A DNA stretch of 64,000 nucleotides from a bacterium UBP14_UBA6098 (GCA_002428525.1 DIWU01000024.1:180862-244861); one strand, 5' to 3'. Positions 54,240-62,945 are shown, counted from the stretch's first letter. Numbers and translations are program-made. The notes: a model not told the origin generated them from the letters alone.

Positions 54240-55087
54240 ATTAACTCTTTATAATAGATTAGATTTACTAAAAGTCAAGGCTAAAAATCCGGCACGATGA
54301 TTTTCACCGCCGGTCTGAGGCTTATATTTCGCGCGCTTGGCGGCTTCTCGAGAGAATGTCGCCATCTCGAACCAGCCCGGCACCTCGACTTTTTAAAGTT
54401 TTGGTCATTGTTCGCGACAAGGGGCAATTGGAACTACCAAAATTGAAAGCCGCTATTCAAGATTGTATTTATCCAAACCAAATCCGCGCCTAACATTTAG
54501 ATCCGCATCCGCGATGAAGCATCGATAGAATGCGAATCTGATATTGCTGTATTAATACACTTTATAGTGGTCTAATTATTGTATAAAAAATTATACACAT
54601 TTATGATTACAATAAAGAATAAAATATACAAACATGGAAATTCTTAACTTTATTGAAGTGATTGATCTAACTCGCAAGAAAATGACAAATAAGTATAACA
54701 ACACACTATTAGAGACAAAGGGCGTGGCTACGTAGTTTAATGGATAGAGGGCAACAAAATCGATGTTGCGGACGATGAAGAATAGCGTGCTTGTCCTTCA
54801 CTTTTATTAGTAATAGCGGCTACTACAAAACGGTGTTTATTGATGTAATATTATACGAATAACGCATGGGAGAGTCAACGGTGGCGGGACTTTTAACGAA
54901 AAAAATTCCAATATCCCTTGACATTGATAGATTAAAATATTTAATTACTTATTTGCGGGATGTATAGCCCGACCGGGTTCATTTATACTCAGAGGGCGCT
55001 ATGTGTCGGAAAGGTGAAGTTTAATAAGTTAAATGGGCAAATCGCCTTAGATTCGCAACTAACCACCCTAACAATATAGGCCAAAAT
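54240..55087. other. AT-rich gene-free gap with a tRNA-like remnant
   Basis: I find no gene in these 848 bases. From about 54480 the base composition is clearly more AT-rich than the flanks. At 54733-54750 the string TAGTTTAATGGATAGAGG looks like a tRNA D-arm and is followed by GCAAC/GTTGC pairing, but there is no T-arm, so it is at most a decayed tRNA. A TTGACA at about 54918 may belong to a promoter for the next gene. Such a gap next to tRNA genes is a plausible former integration site. Confidence 0.45.
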
Positions 55088-55765
55088 ATGTTACCGAATA
55101 GACGTATTTTCATAATGCTCCTAATCATGCTTTTTTGCTCACAGGCTTTCGCTTTCCGGTGTTTTTGGTGGACTGTGTCCTCCGGCGGAGGGATCGACGA
55201 CACGCTGAGTGCCGACTCAACATGTTTCAAGAGGGGTTTCACGGCGGGGCAGACAGCAATCGGCCCGGTAGCCGGACGAATAATTGTTGGCTCGGGCAAC
55301 TGCGGTTTCTGGAACGACATGTTCGACTCGGTCGAAATCTGCATCAATATTGTCGATACATTCTGGAATGTCGGCTCATTGGGGCTTTCTGAAAGCAAGG
55401 CTATGTTCGACGGCGAGTTCATCTTAATAGAAAACTGCGGGAACTGTCATCTGAACTTAGGGTTAAATTACGAGCACGACCTTTTGGGATGGGCTATAGG
55501 CTCGACTCCGGGGCCGAATAAATTTACATTGCGAGCCCAGTTCACAAGTCGTCCGACAGCCCCGATAACCTATAGCCCTTTCAGGGATTTCGTCAAGGAC
55601 GAGGTTATTTGGTCAACAGAAAATATCTTCGGTCCCGAGGGCTATGATGTTCCGATGAACTCAGGCATAAACCTCTGGTTTTATATTCTGATGCCGAACA
55701 CCGGCTCAATCTATGGGGACAATACTATAGTGATTAACTTATTTGGCAAATCGCGCCTGCCATAG
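55088..55765 (+). CDS. Exported protein of unknown function
   Basis: The 225-residue product has a signal peptide ending at about AFAF (residue ~23). It then has 'WWTVSSGGGIDD' and 'RGFTAGQTAIGPVAG...GSGNCGFWN'. This resembles the 'xGQPAIG...YxLxxGFW' segment found in exported proteins of candidate phyla with a short beta module. The remainder is beta-rich with several Cys. No enzyme motif is visible. It ends 19 bases before the start of the tail-fibre-like gene. Confidence 0.7.
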   Translation: MLPNRRIFIMLLIMLFCSQAFAFRCFWWTVSSGGGIDDTLSADSTCFKRGFTAGQTAIGPVAGRIIVGSGNCGFWNDMFDSVEICINIVDTFWNVGSLGLSESKAMFDGEFILIENCGNCHLNLGLNYEHDLLGWAIGSTPGPNKFTLRAQFTSRPTAPITYSPFRDFVKDEVIWSTENIFGPEGYDVPMNSGINLWFYILMPNTGSIYGDNTIVINLFGKSRLP

Positions 55766-55784
55766 GATTATCGAGGAGAATCAA

Positions 55785-56939
55785 ATGAGAAGACTAATCG
55801 CATTAATCGCCGTTTTATTCTTGGTTTCTGCCGGAATCTCGGGGGTTCCGGCCAAGATGTATTTTCAGGGGAAGTTCACGGACGACCTTGGGGTTCCGAT
55901 CGACGGCGAATACGATGTTATCTTTAGGGTTTGGGATAGCCCGATAGCGGGGGTTATGCTTTGGACTGAGTCCAGAAGTATAAATTTCTATACCGGCCTG
56001 TTTTCCGAAGAACTTGGCTCGACTGTCGCTTTGCCGGAATCGATCTTCACGGGGGCAGTTCTGTATCTCGAGATGACAGTCAACGGTGAAATCCTTACTC
56101 CCCGCAAGCCGCTTATCACCGTCCCTTACGCCTTCCGCGCGGCCATCGCCGACAGCGTGGTCGGCGGCTCGGTGAACTACGACACGCTCGTCACATTCAT
56201 CGAGGCCTATCTCGACACCGCTTGGGGCGATTCAATTTCGCACATCGACTCGATACACTATATAGATAGCGTGAGCTTTGTCGATTCGATAACCTACATC
56301 TACAACATCACCCACATCGACTCGATCCACTCGATAGACTCGATAACATATATCAGCTACATCGACTTCATCGACTCGGTGCACTATATCGACAGCATCG
56401 CGCACATCGACTCCGTGACGCATATCGACTCGATAAGCTATGTGAGTTATGTATCATTCATCGACTCGGTCGCGCGAATAGACTCGATTCGCTGGATCGA
56501 CTCGATTAGCTATATTGATTACATCTCGTTCATCGACTCGGTGGGTTATATCGACTCGATAGGCTGGGTGGGGCACACTGCCTACGCCGACAGCGCGGGC
56601 AGGCTCATCAACGCCCTCACCCCCGGCGCGGGAATCACCGGCGAGCCGTTCGACGGCAGTGTTGCGCGGACATGGACAGTTGCCGGCGGCTCGGCTGATG
56701 GCTGGGGCGACGACACTGTTCACAGCGACGCCACTCTCGATGGCCAAGGGACCGCGACAAGCCCGCTTAAACTCGCCCGTCAGAGCGCCGCGACCGGGCG
56801 CAGGTTCTCAAGTGGGACGGCCTCTCGTGGTCTCCCGCCGCCGATGACACCGGCACCGGCGCAGGCGACACCGATTGGACGCGCGCAGGGAATATCGTCC
56901 ATGCCTACAACGCCACAGACACGATCGGAATTGGCATAA
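55785..56939 (+). pseudogene. N-terminal part of a frameshifted tail-fibre-like surface protein
   Basis: The ATG at 55785 follows GAGGAG and opens a signal peptide (MRRLIALIAVLFLVSAGIS). A conserved exported-protein segment follows ('PAKMYFQGKFTDDLGVPIDGEYDVIFRVWDS', 'PRKPLITVPYAFRAA'). Then come about 18 hexapeptide repeats (56241-56561) and 'LTPGAGITGEPFDGSVARTW'. After about codon 338 the frame becomes nonsense. The true sequence (QVLKWDGLSWSPAADDTG) continues in the frame one base back. Near 56798 a GGG run may have lost a G. The rest of the protein is at 56966-59182. Confidence 0.75.
56241..56561 (+). repeat. Tandem hexapeptide-coding repeat (x-x-I-D-S-I/V)
   Basis: About 18 consecutive six-codon units encode HIDSIH, YIDSVS, FVDSIT and so on, with consensus [aromatic/His]-I-D-S-[I/V]-x. 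Most units keep ATCGACTCG for I-D-S. Some units have degenerated (TYIYNI, TYISYI, SYVSYV). Confidence 0.85.
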
Positions 56940-56965
56940 CCACGCCAACCGGCGGAAGGCTCGTC

Positions 56966-59182
56966 GTGATGGATAATTCTGAAGCCACGGGCATCCATCT
57001 CCTCGCCGAGCCGCCAACGGCGGACAATACCGTGCGCAATTCCCCGCGACTCGATTTCACCGACACCTACCGCTGGATCGGGTCTCCCGGCTCGCACACC
57101 AGCTCGATCTACACCTCCTCGCCATGCCCCGGATGCAACCGCTACCTCAATTTCGACAACGGTTTGACAAAGCTTACGATGAACAGCTCCGCGGTCGAGT
57201 TCGAGTTCAAGGGCGATTTCCAGAACTGGCCGAACCTCGATATGGTCTTCATCGCGCCGGCTGTCACAAGCGGCTTCGACGACGGCACGGATATCGTCCT
57301 CGATATGCGCGGGCAGTATTGGAACGGCTCTTCGAGCGCGATTCGAAGCGCAAAGATCACCCACGAGGTCGAGGACGACGGCGCCTCCAGCCTCAATTTC
57401 AAGATTCAGGGCGACACAAACAGAATGACCATTCTAAGCGGCGGCAATGTCGGCATCGGGACAACATCGCCAGTTGAAAAACTCGACATCGCCGGCACAG
57501 CCCAAATGACCGGCTTCAAAATGCCCACCGGCGCGGCGACCGGTTATGTTCTCACCTCGGATGCCTCCGGTGTCGGAACATGGCAGGAGGCCACAGCAAG
57601 CGCCGGCGCCGACGAGGATTGGGCCTATTCCAGCGGAAGCGGTCTCACCGGCGAGATTTACCACACCGGCGATGTCGGAATCGGCACCGCTACGCCGGAC
57701 CCCTCGGCAAAGCTCGAGGTCGCAAGCACGACTCAGGGCTTCCTCCCGCCGCGCATGACCGCGGCCCAGCGCGACGCAATCCCCAGCCCGGCGAATGCCC
57801 TAATCATCTTCAACACAACGACAGACTGCCTTCAGATATACAACCACAGCGCTTGGAACAGCATCTGGTGCTACTCCTGCGCGCCGAGCATCCTATTGCA
57901 TCCCTCGGACCTGTCGATCTGCGACGGCGTAGGAGCGAGTTTTTACATTACAGCCGAAGGCGCAGACCTTGCTTATCGTTGGCAAGTCAACACCGGCACC
58001 GGCTGGACCGACCTTTCTACCGGTGGAGTTTACTCCGGTGTAAATACCGCTACATTGAATATTTCATCGGCCTCGATAGGCATGGACGGCTACCAATACC
58101 GTTGCATCGTCAGCGGAAGTTGTAGCCCCGAAGCCACTTCGGCAACCGCAACCCTGAGCGTCTATATCGCGTCGGTTGCGGCTACCTCGGTCACCGCCGA
58201 CGATGATCTCCTTTGCACCGGCGAAAGCACGACATTGCGAATAGTCGGCGGCTCCTTGGGCGACGGCGCGGCTTGGAAATGGTATTCCGGTAGCTGTGGC
58301 GGAACCTATGTCGGCACAGGCGATACGCTTTTCGTGACGCCCGTCTCCACAACCACCTATTATGTCCGCGCCGAGGGCACCTGCAACACAACCATCTGCA
58401 GAAGTAAATCGATTACGGTAACCTCCTCGATATCCATCGGTGTGCAGTATTACACAACCCCCGGAACCTATACATTCACCGTCCCGGCCGATGTGACAAG
58501 CGTTTCCGTCGCGGCGGTCGGCGGCGGCGGCGGCGGTTGCGGCCATCTCGGCGGTATGGGCGGCGATCCGGACGCAGTCCCCGGTGAGGCCGGCGGGAAT
58601 TCATCCTTCGGGGGCTATGTCACGGCTTATGGCGGTGCCGGCGGCGGAAGGCAATACGATCCAGCCGCAGTCGGCGGAGGATACTCCGGTCCAAACGGCT
58701 ATAGCGGCGGCAATGGCGGCACGCTCTACGGCGGCGGTGGTGGTGGCGCGGCGACATTTACAGGCAACGGCGGCAACGGTGGAATCGGCTCACCGGTTGA
58801 CGGTGTCGATGGCGCGGATGGCGGAAATTCCGGCGGTGCCGGTAGCACTGGTTCCTATGGCATCGGCGGTTCAGGGGGCGGAATTTATCTTACAGGAACG
58901 CCGAACACCGGTGAAGCTGGGCAATATGGCATTGGCGGCAGATATGGCGGTGGGGGCGGCGGTTCATCTATAAACGCAGGCGGTGGCGGCGGCGGTGCAG
59001 GCGGCGGCCTCGTTTGGCAGAACAACATAGCTGTCACTCCCGGGGAAAACATTACTGTAGTTGTAGGCGAAGGAGGCGAAAGTGGTGCAAGCTACGCCGC
59101 GGACGGCCAGTGCGGCGCGGTTCGAATCATATGGGAATACCCATGTAGCCCTGAGGCAAATTATCCCGATAACGCGGATTAA
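56966..59182 (+). pseudogene. C-terminal part of the frameshifted tail-fibre-like, Ig-like and glycine-rich surface protein
   Basis: This frame (738 residues from ATG 56966, but really continuing from ~56800) carries phage tail-fibre/adhesin-like segments: 'GGNVGIGTTSPVEKLDIAG' and 'GDVGIGTATPDPSAKLEV', then 'GFLPPRMTAAQRDAIPSPANALIIFNTTTDCLQIYN'. Two Ig-like domains follow with Cys pairs ('SILLHPSDLSICDGVGA', 'YQYRCIVSGSCSPEA'). The end is a ~200-residue Gly-rich domain beginning 'GTYTFTVPADVTSVSVAAVGGGGGG'. The set is typical of large exported proteins of Bacteroidota-like bacteria. ATG 56966 is internal and probably not a natural start. Confidence 0.75.
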
Positions 59183-59204
59183 AAGCCAAAGCCCATATTT
59201 CATA

Positions 59205-59545
59205 TTAGGTTATGGGTAAAAAGTGAAGGGTAAAAGGTATTACACGAAGGCGTGAGGTAATCACCAATTACCCACCGCACAAAATTCCCGTAGGGTCGAG
59301 GCCTGCCTCGACCGCCAGCAAAAACACCGTAGGGGAAGGGCTTGTCCCTTCCCGTTTTTATTGCGGGGCTTCGATACGGCTTCGCCTACTCAGCCAACGG
59401 CACTTCGACTTCGCTCAGTGACCACCGCTCGTTGAGCAGAGCTTCGCTCGTATCGAAACGCGCTTGCCCGTGTTCGTGTCATTCCCGCGAAAGCGGGAAT
59501 CCATCCCGCAGGGGCCGGTCTCGCGCCGGCCCGCAAAAAATTGTG
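59205..59545. repeat. Gene-free repeat cluster after the surface protein
   Basis: The stretch has AAGGGTAAAAGG-like tracts, a GTCGAGGCCTGCCTCGAC hairpin after CGTAGGG (about 59290-59310), a GGAAGGGCTTGTCCCTTCC unit near 59335, and a CTTCGATACGGCTTCGCCTACTCAGCC unit (about 59367-59393). Units with CACTTCGACTTCGCTCAGTGACC (about 59402-59424) and GTCATTCCCGCGAAAGCGGGAATCC (about 59478-59503), and a GGGCCGGTCTCGCGCCGGCCC hairpin (about 59512), follow. These are mobile repeat families also seen at 1-1.6 kb and 9-9.8 kb. No gene is supported. Confidence 0.78.
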
Positions 59546-59551
59546 GTTTAG

Positions 59552-59665
59552 TGAAAAAACCCCCTTGCGCTCCCGCGAAAGGCAATATAGATTGTGTTTA
59601 GATTAATTATGACAGATTATAAAACGAAATACGCCACCCACTCCCAACCCCCAAATATAATTGAC
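59552..59665 (+). repeat. Direct repeat, left copy, bracketing the methyltransferase locus
   Basis: 114 bases that recur at 62658-62769 with the same order of blocks (TGAAAAAACCCCC, TTGCGC, then a 37-base identical core at 59591-59627). It contains the start and most of a short ORF (MTDYKTKYATHSQPP...). It lies directly upstream of the methyltransferase N-terminal fragment. Confidence 0.85.
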
Positions 59666-59680
59666 GGGGGGGAATTTTGA
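59609..59680 (+). CDS. 23-residue leader ORF in front of methyltransferase fragment
   Basis: ATG 59609 opens MTDYKTKYATHSQPPNIIDG and stops at TGA 59678-59680, which overlaps the TTG start of the methyltransferase fragment (59677). The second repeat copy keeps the start as MTDYKTTYAAHPQPAKKID. Preservation of codons in both copies suggests translation, either as a coupled leader or as an N-terminal leftover. Function unknown. Confidence 0.4.
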   Translation: MTDYKTKYATHSQPPNIIDGGEF

Positions 59681-60114
59681 AAGACAACATGAACAAACTC
59701 TTCTACGGCGATAATCTCGAAGTCCTGCGCGAACACATCGCGGACGAATCCGTCGATCTCGTTTACCTCGCCCCGCCCTTTAACTCGAACCGCGCGTATA
59801 ACCAGATATTTAAAGACGAAAACGGCGAATACCCGCCCTCGCAAATAAAAGCCTTCGACGACACTTGGAACTGGAGCGACGACAGCGAGGAGGCAATGTG
59901 GGAGATGTTCCGCCAGCCATACCCGCCACAGCTCTTCCAGACCCTCGAAACATTCAGAAAAGCCCTCGGAACAACCGACATGATGGCGAACCTCGTCATG
60001 ATGGCCATTCGCCTATGGGAACTCCGCCGTGTGATGAAAGACACCGCCAGCATGGACCTCCACTGCGACGACCCGCGCTTTAGCTTGCATTTAATCGAAA
60101 TGAGAGTAAATTAA
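59677..60114 (+). pseudogene. N-terminal fragment of a DNA methyltransferase (DPPF-type, motif altered)
   Basis: The 145-residue frame (TTG start 59677, or ATG 59689) begins MNKLFYGDNLEVL, the usual N-terminus of the 'NKLYYGDNLEVL...LDPPFNSNRDYN' methyltransferases. The catalytic motif reads LAPPFNSNRAY: Asp has become Ala, by GAC to GCC. It continues through 'FDDTWNWSDDSEEA' and 'MMAIRLWELRRVMKDTAS' to LHCDD, then loses similarity and stops. The middle and target-recognition parts are missing; the C-terminal piece is at 62354-62647. Neither half should be active. Confidence 0.8.
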
Positions 60115-60139
60115 AAGAAAAAAGAAAAGAGAGGCCAGT

Positions 60140-60604
60140 ATGAAGATTAACATCAAGGACAACAAGATTATAATAGACCTTCCAATCACCACTCCGACGG
60201 GAAAAGTCCGTGTAAAAAGACCAGTCGAAGGATTCGCGTCTGAGCCGGTCGCATGTCGGAGTGAAGAAATTCTTGAAAACGACTATCTTGAATGGCAAAT
60301 CGGATACGATACCGAGAATTTAAACGAACCTTCAGTAATCCCAAAAACCCCAATTCAGAAGGAAGTCGGGACCCGTTATGGTTATGAGCTCACGAGGTTA
60401 ATAATTGAAGGGAAAAAACTAGGTCTGATAACAGAAGAAGAAATCGCGGAACTTAAAGACCTTGTTGGTGCGGATTTCGACGGTGTCGAAGAAACGGAAA
60501 AGATCGAGCTTATCAAAGCGCCGGGCAACCCGCCTTATATAGGCGAAAAGTTTGGGTTCACGCGGTATCAGCCGATTACTTTTCGAAACTTATCGGTAAG
60601 ATAA
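60140..60604 (+). CDS. Unknown protein in methyltransferase locus, ORF 1
   Basis: The 154-residue protein (MKINIKDNKIIIDLP) has no motif I recognise. An N-terminal beta region, a central charged helix (~75-115, 'ELTRLIIEGKKLGLITEEEIAELKDLV') and a C-terminal 'PGNPPYIGEKFGFTRYQP' stand out. A ribosome binding site GAGAGG precedes the ATG. The composition is more AT-rich than the rest of the window. The next ORF starts 1 base after its stop, so the two form a tight pair, as in toxin-antitoxin or restriction modules, but no such function is shown. Confidence 0.6.
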   Translation: MKINIKDNKIIIDLPITTPTGKVRVKRPVEGFASEPVACRSEEILENDYLEWQIGYDTENLNEPSVIPKTPIQKEVGTRYGYELTRLIIEGKKLGLITEEEIAELKDLVGADFDGVEETEKIELIKAPGNPPYIGEKFGFTRYQPITFRNLSVR

Positions 60605-60605
60605 C

Positions 60606-61385
60606 ATGGTTAAAAAGATAGGATTAGAGACTTCGAGCATTATGCCTCTTCTAGAGACGACAACTAGGACATTACCGCTCCAAGAACAAATAAAAGCTAT
60701 TATTAGCAAAAAAAAAATTGAATTCTTTACCGATATGTATTCAGTGGTAGAGGCTACCCAGCAAATCAACCGGAGCTTCGAAAACGCTAAGAAGAGTATT
60801 ATTAAAGCGAAGAATATAGCTCATTTAAGGAATTTTCGTGATGTGAAAACTTTAACGGTAGTTTTTATCAAAGCGCTAAGCGAAAATTGGTATGGACGAG
60901 AAGAGACTTTACGTTGGTCTGACATCGTTATCAAGGAAGAGATTCAAAATGCCAATAGCACCGAAGATTTTTTTGACTCTTTGAACCGTCAACTAGAAAA
61001 GAAAAAACAGGTCTATTCATCGATGTTGAAAATAAATGATGGATTCCTAAATATCGACTGCACGAAAATACAATCATACTGGATTACGCCTTCTTTTAGT
61101 GAAGATTTAAAATTACAGATTAGAGTCGTTGATAACGAAATAACCCTTGAAGCTTTTTTTAGTATTCTTCAATCGGCTATAAATAGCGCTTATATGGGGA
61201 AATTTAAAATCAATAACGTCGTAGACGTTTACCACTTATATTCACTTTATAAAGACACAGGCGTAAGAGAGGTTTGGTCTTGTAATCAACAATTCGCAAA
61301 GGTGCATAAGGAATACCTTAAAACAACGGATGATTTTAAGGACCTATTTGACACGAGCATCGTTAAGATAAAAAGAATCGAATAA
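60606..61385 (+). CDS. Unknown protein in methyltransferase locus, ORF 2 (possible divergent PIN-like fold)
   Basis: The 259-residue protein (MVKKIGLETSSIMPLLE) is clearly AT-rich in codon use (AAA, ATA, TTT). Its first strand 'KIGLETSSIMPLL' and its end 'INNVVDVYHLYSLY...VWSCNQQFAKV...DLFDTSIVKI' match the layout of PIN-domain nucleases ('LDTNxLxxL', 'DxxxxxxA', 'TxDxxF'), but key Asp positions read Glu, Asn or others. So a PIN-like fold is a guess. It is coupled to ORF 1 (1-base gap). Foreign origin is likely. Confidence 0.6.
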   Translation: MVKKIGLETSSIMPLLETTTRTLPLQEQIKAIISKKKIEFFTDMYSVVEATQQINRSFENAKKSIIKAKNIAHLRNFRDVKTLTVVFIKALSENWYGREETLRWSDIVIKEEIQNANSTEDFFDSLNRQLEKKKQVYSSMLKINDGFLNIDCTKIQSYWITPSFSEDLKLQIRVVDNEITLEAFFSILQSAINSAYMGKFKINNVVDVYHLYSLYKDTGVREVWSCNQQFAKVHKEYLKTTDDFKDLFDTSIVKIKRIE

Positions 61386-61427
61386 GGTTTGGCTAAATTG
61401 GACGATACTGAAAACAAAGGGGCTAAT

Positions 61428-61598
61428 ATGTTATTTCTAGTCTGCAATATGGATGGATACATAATGGATTGCTTATCGGCGCTAAATTTTAAGGAAGCTT
61501 ACGCGAATTCGCTTGGGCGCAATTTCGGCGAAATTTTAATCGAAATCGACAAAGATACCGTTGAAAAAATAAAGGCGTTAGGTAATGACATTAAATAG
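61428..61598 (+). CDS. Small hypothetical protein in methyltransferase locus
   Basis: ATG 61428 follows AAAGGGG and gives 56 residues (MLFLVCNMDGYIMDCL...). A TTG at 61389 could extend it by 13 residues. It overlaps the start of the methyltransferase gene by 14 bases, which suggests coupling. No family is recognised. Confidence 0.5.
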   Translation: MLFLVCNMDGYIMDCLSALNFKEAYANSLGRNFGEILIEIDKDTVEKIKALGNDIK

Positions 61599-62352
61599 GC
61601 ATATTCGTATGGAAACTCGCAAAAATAAAAAACGACTCGCAGACCCACCTTACTATAATGTCCTCCTCGACGAAGACTGGGACACGCAATGGTCTGAGGC
61701 CGAAGAGTTCCTCGAATGGTCTTTGCAATGGGTTTCAGAGGCTATCCGCGTTCTTAAGGCCGACGGCCTTCTTTTCTGTTTTGGCCAACTCGGCAAACGC
61801 GAACACGTTTTTATCCATCTGATGTCTTATCTCTGCTATCGTTTCAAATTCCACGATCTGGTCATTTGGGACCGTGCGGTCGGATACAACGAGCGTCGCG
61901 ATAGCTTTACTCCGGCCTACGAAATGATTTTGATTCTACGAAAGAACGACAACCCGAAATTCAACAAAGACGCCGTCAGAGAGCCGTACGACACAAAGAC
62001 CATCGAGATATACCTGCGCGACAATAGGTACAAAGACAAAGAGGCGCGCTTGAAACACCTTCAAGCGGGGAAATTTTCGACGAACATAATCCGGGTGCCG
62101 AGTCTCAAAGGGAGTTCAAAAGAAAAGTGGGGTCATCCCAGCCAAAAACCCGAAGAATTAGTTAAAAAGCTCATAGCCTGTTCGACCGACCCCGGCGATA
62201 TCGTCCTCGACCCGTTTTTAGGCTCCGGAACGACCGCCTACGCCGCGGCTGAATTAGGCCGTAACTGGATAGGAATCGAAAAAGAAGCAGAGTTCATTAA
62301 AATAGCGCAACAACGTTTAGCGACACTCGATAACCAACTGAAGCTGATATGA
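61585..62352 (+). CDS. Beta-class DNA adenine/cytosine N-methyltransferase lacking the usual N-terminus
   Basis: The 255-residue protein has the catalytic motif DPPYYN near residue 20, then 'LEWSLQWVSEAIRVLKADGLLFCFG', 'GHPSQKPEELVKKLIACSTDPGD' and the AdoMet-binding LDPFLGSGTTAYAAAELGRNW near the C-terminus. The order (DPPY first, FxGxG last) is that of beta-class N6-adenine or N4-cytosine methyltransferases. The segment normally before DPPY ('...GDCLEVLK...DSVDLIIA') is absent; the start reads MTLNRHIRMETRKNKKRLA. It may have been truncated when inserted. Target sequence unknown. Confidence 0.8.
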   Translation: MTLNRHIRMETRKNKKRLADPPYYNVLLDEDWDTQWSEAEEFLEWSLQWVSEAIRVLKADGLLFCFGQLGKREHVFIHLMSYLCYRFKFHDLVIWDRAVGYNERRDSFTPAYEMILILRKNDNPKFNKDAVREPYDTKTIEIYLRDNRYKDKEARLKHLQAGKFSTNIIRVPSLKGSSKEKWGHPSQKPEELVKKLIACSTDPGDIVLDPFLGSGTTAYAAAELGRNWIGIEKEAEFIKIAQQRLATLDNQLKLI

Positions 62353-62353
62353 A

Positions 62354-62647
62354 CGGGAGATTTACCATATCGAACCGAAAACCTCTGCGCGACCTATGCC
62401 GGGTGGGGTGGAGCGCGAGAACGCGGCGATGGGCGTCCTTCTCGCCCTCGAACCGCCCACGAAAGGGATGCTGTCCGAGGCATCCTCTGCCGGAAGGTTC
62501 CAGCTCCCCTGCGCAGAGCGCACATTCCCGAAAGTCCAGATTTTCACCGTCGAGGACTATTTTGCGGGCAAACGCGCCGAACTCCCCGACACCTCCGACA
62601 CATTGAAAAAAGCCAAACCCATAACCAAACCGGAGCCGGGGATATGA
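62354..62647 (+). pseudogene. C-terminal fragment of the same type of methyltransferase as at 59677
   Basis: The frame open across 62354-62647 encodes 'ERENAAMGVLLALEPPTKGM', 'SEASSAGRF' and 'FPKVQIFTVEDYFAGKRAELP', ending KKAKPITKPEPGI. This corresponds to the C-terminal 'DREKAAIGVFITLEPPTK.M..EA.SAG...YPRIQILTIEELL.GK...P' region of the DPPF-type methyltransferases whose N-terminus lies at 59677. No start codon or catalytic part is present. ATG 62396 could start an 83-residue ORF, but this is a remnant. Confidence 0.72.
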
Positions 62648-62657
62648 GAGATTTTTT

Positions 62658-62769
62658 TGAAAAACCCCTTGCGCATTTTCTAAATGCAATTTAAATTGTG
62701 TTTAGATTAATTATGACAGATTATAAAACGACATACGCCGCACACCCCCAACCCGCGAAGAAAATTGAC
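62658..62769 (+). repeat. Direct repeat, right copy, bracketing the methyltransferase locus
   Basis: 112 bases aligned with 59552-59665; the 37-base core at 62695-62731 is identical. The start of the short ORF (MTDYKT) is preserved but it runs on in a different frame, MTDYKTTYAAHPQPAKKIDKW. A GC-poor stretch with AAAGGAGGTG at about 62873 and no credible gene follows until 62946. Confidence 0.85.
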
Positions 62770-62945
62770 AAATGGAGTGTGATTATAGCTATACTTAATA
62801 AGCCTCTAAACAATTCAATCGCTATTATTTTGTCCCGCGTGAAGGCGTGCGCGGTTTGTTTATTTGTGCCGGAAAGGAGGTGTTTATTAAGTATGACTTA
62901 CTCTGCGTTCTGAGTTTTAAAACAATAAAATAAAGGACAAATGAA

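Noticed and set aside
54726..54800. Functional tRNA gene
   Set aside because: It has only a D-arm-like string and a 5-bp stem with a 9-base loop. There is no T-arm and no acceptor pairing.
56780..56820. Programmed -1 ribosomal frameshift in the surface protein
   Set aside because: The change of frame is by -1, but there is no slippery heptamer or clear downstream pseudoknot; a lost G in a G-run is simpler.
56966..59182. Prophage tail-fibre gene as a sign of a prophage
   Set aside because: No capsid, terminase, portal, integrase or lysis gene is nearby, and the protein has a signal peptide and Ig-like domains of exported surface proteins.
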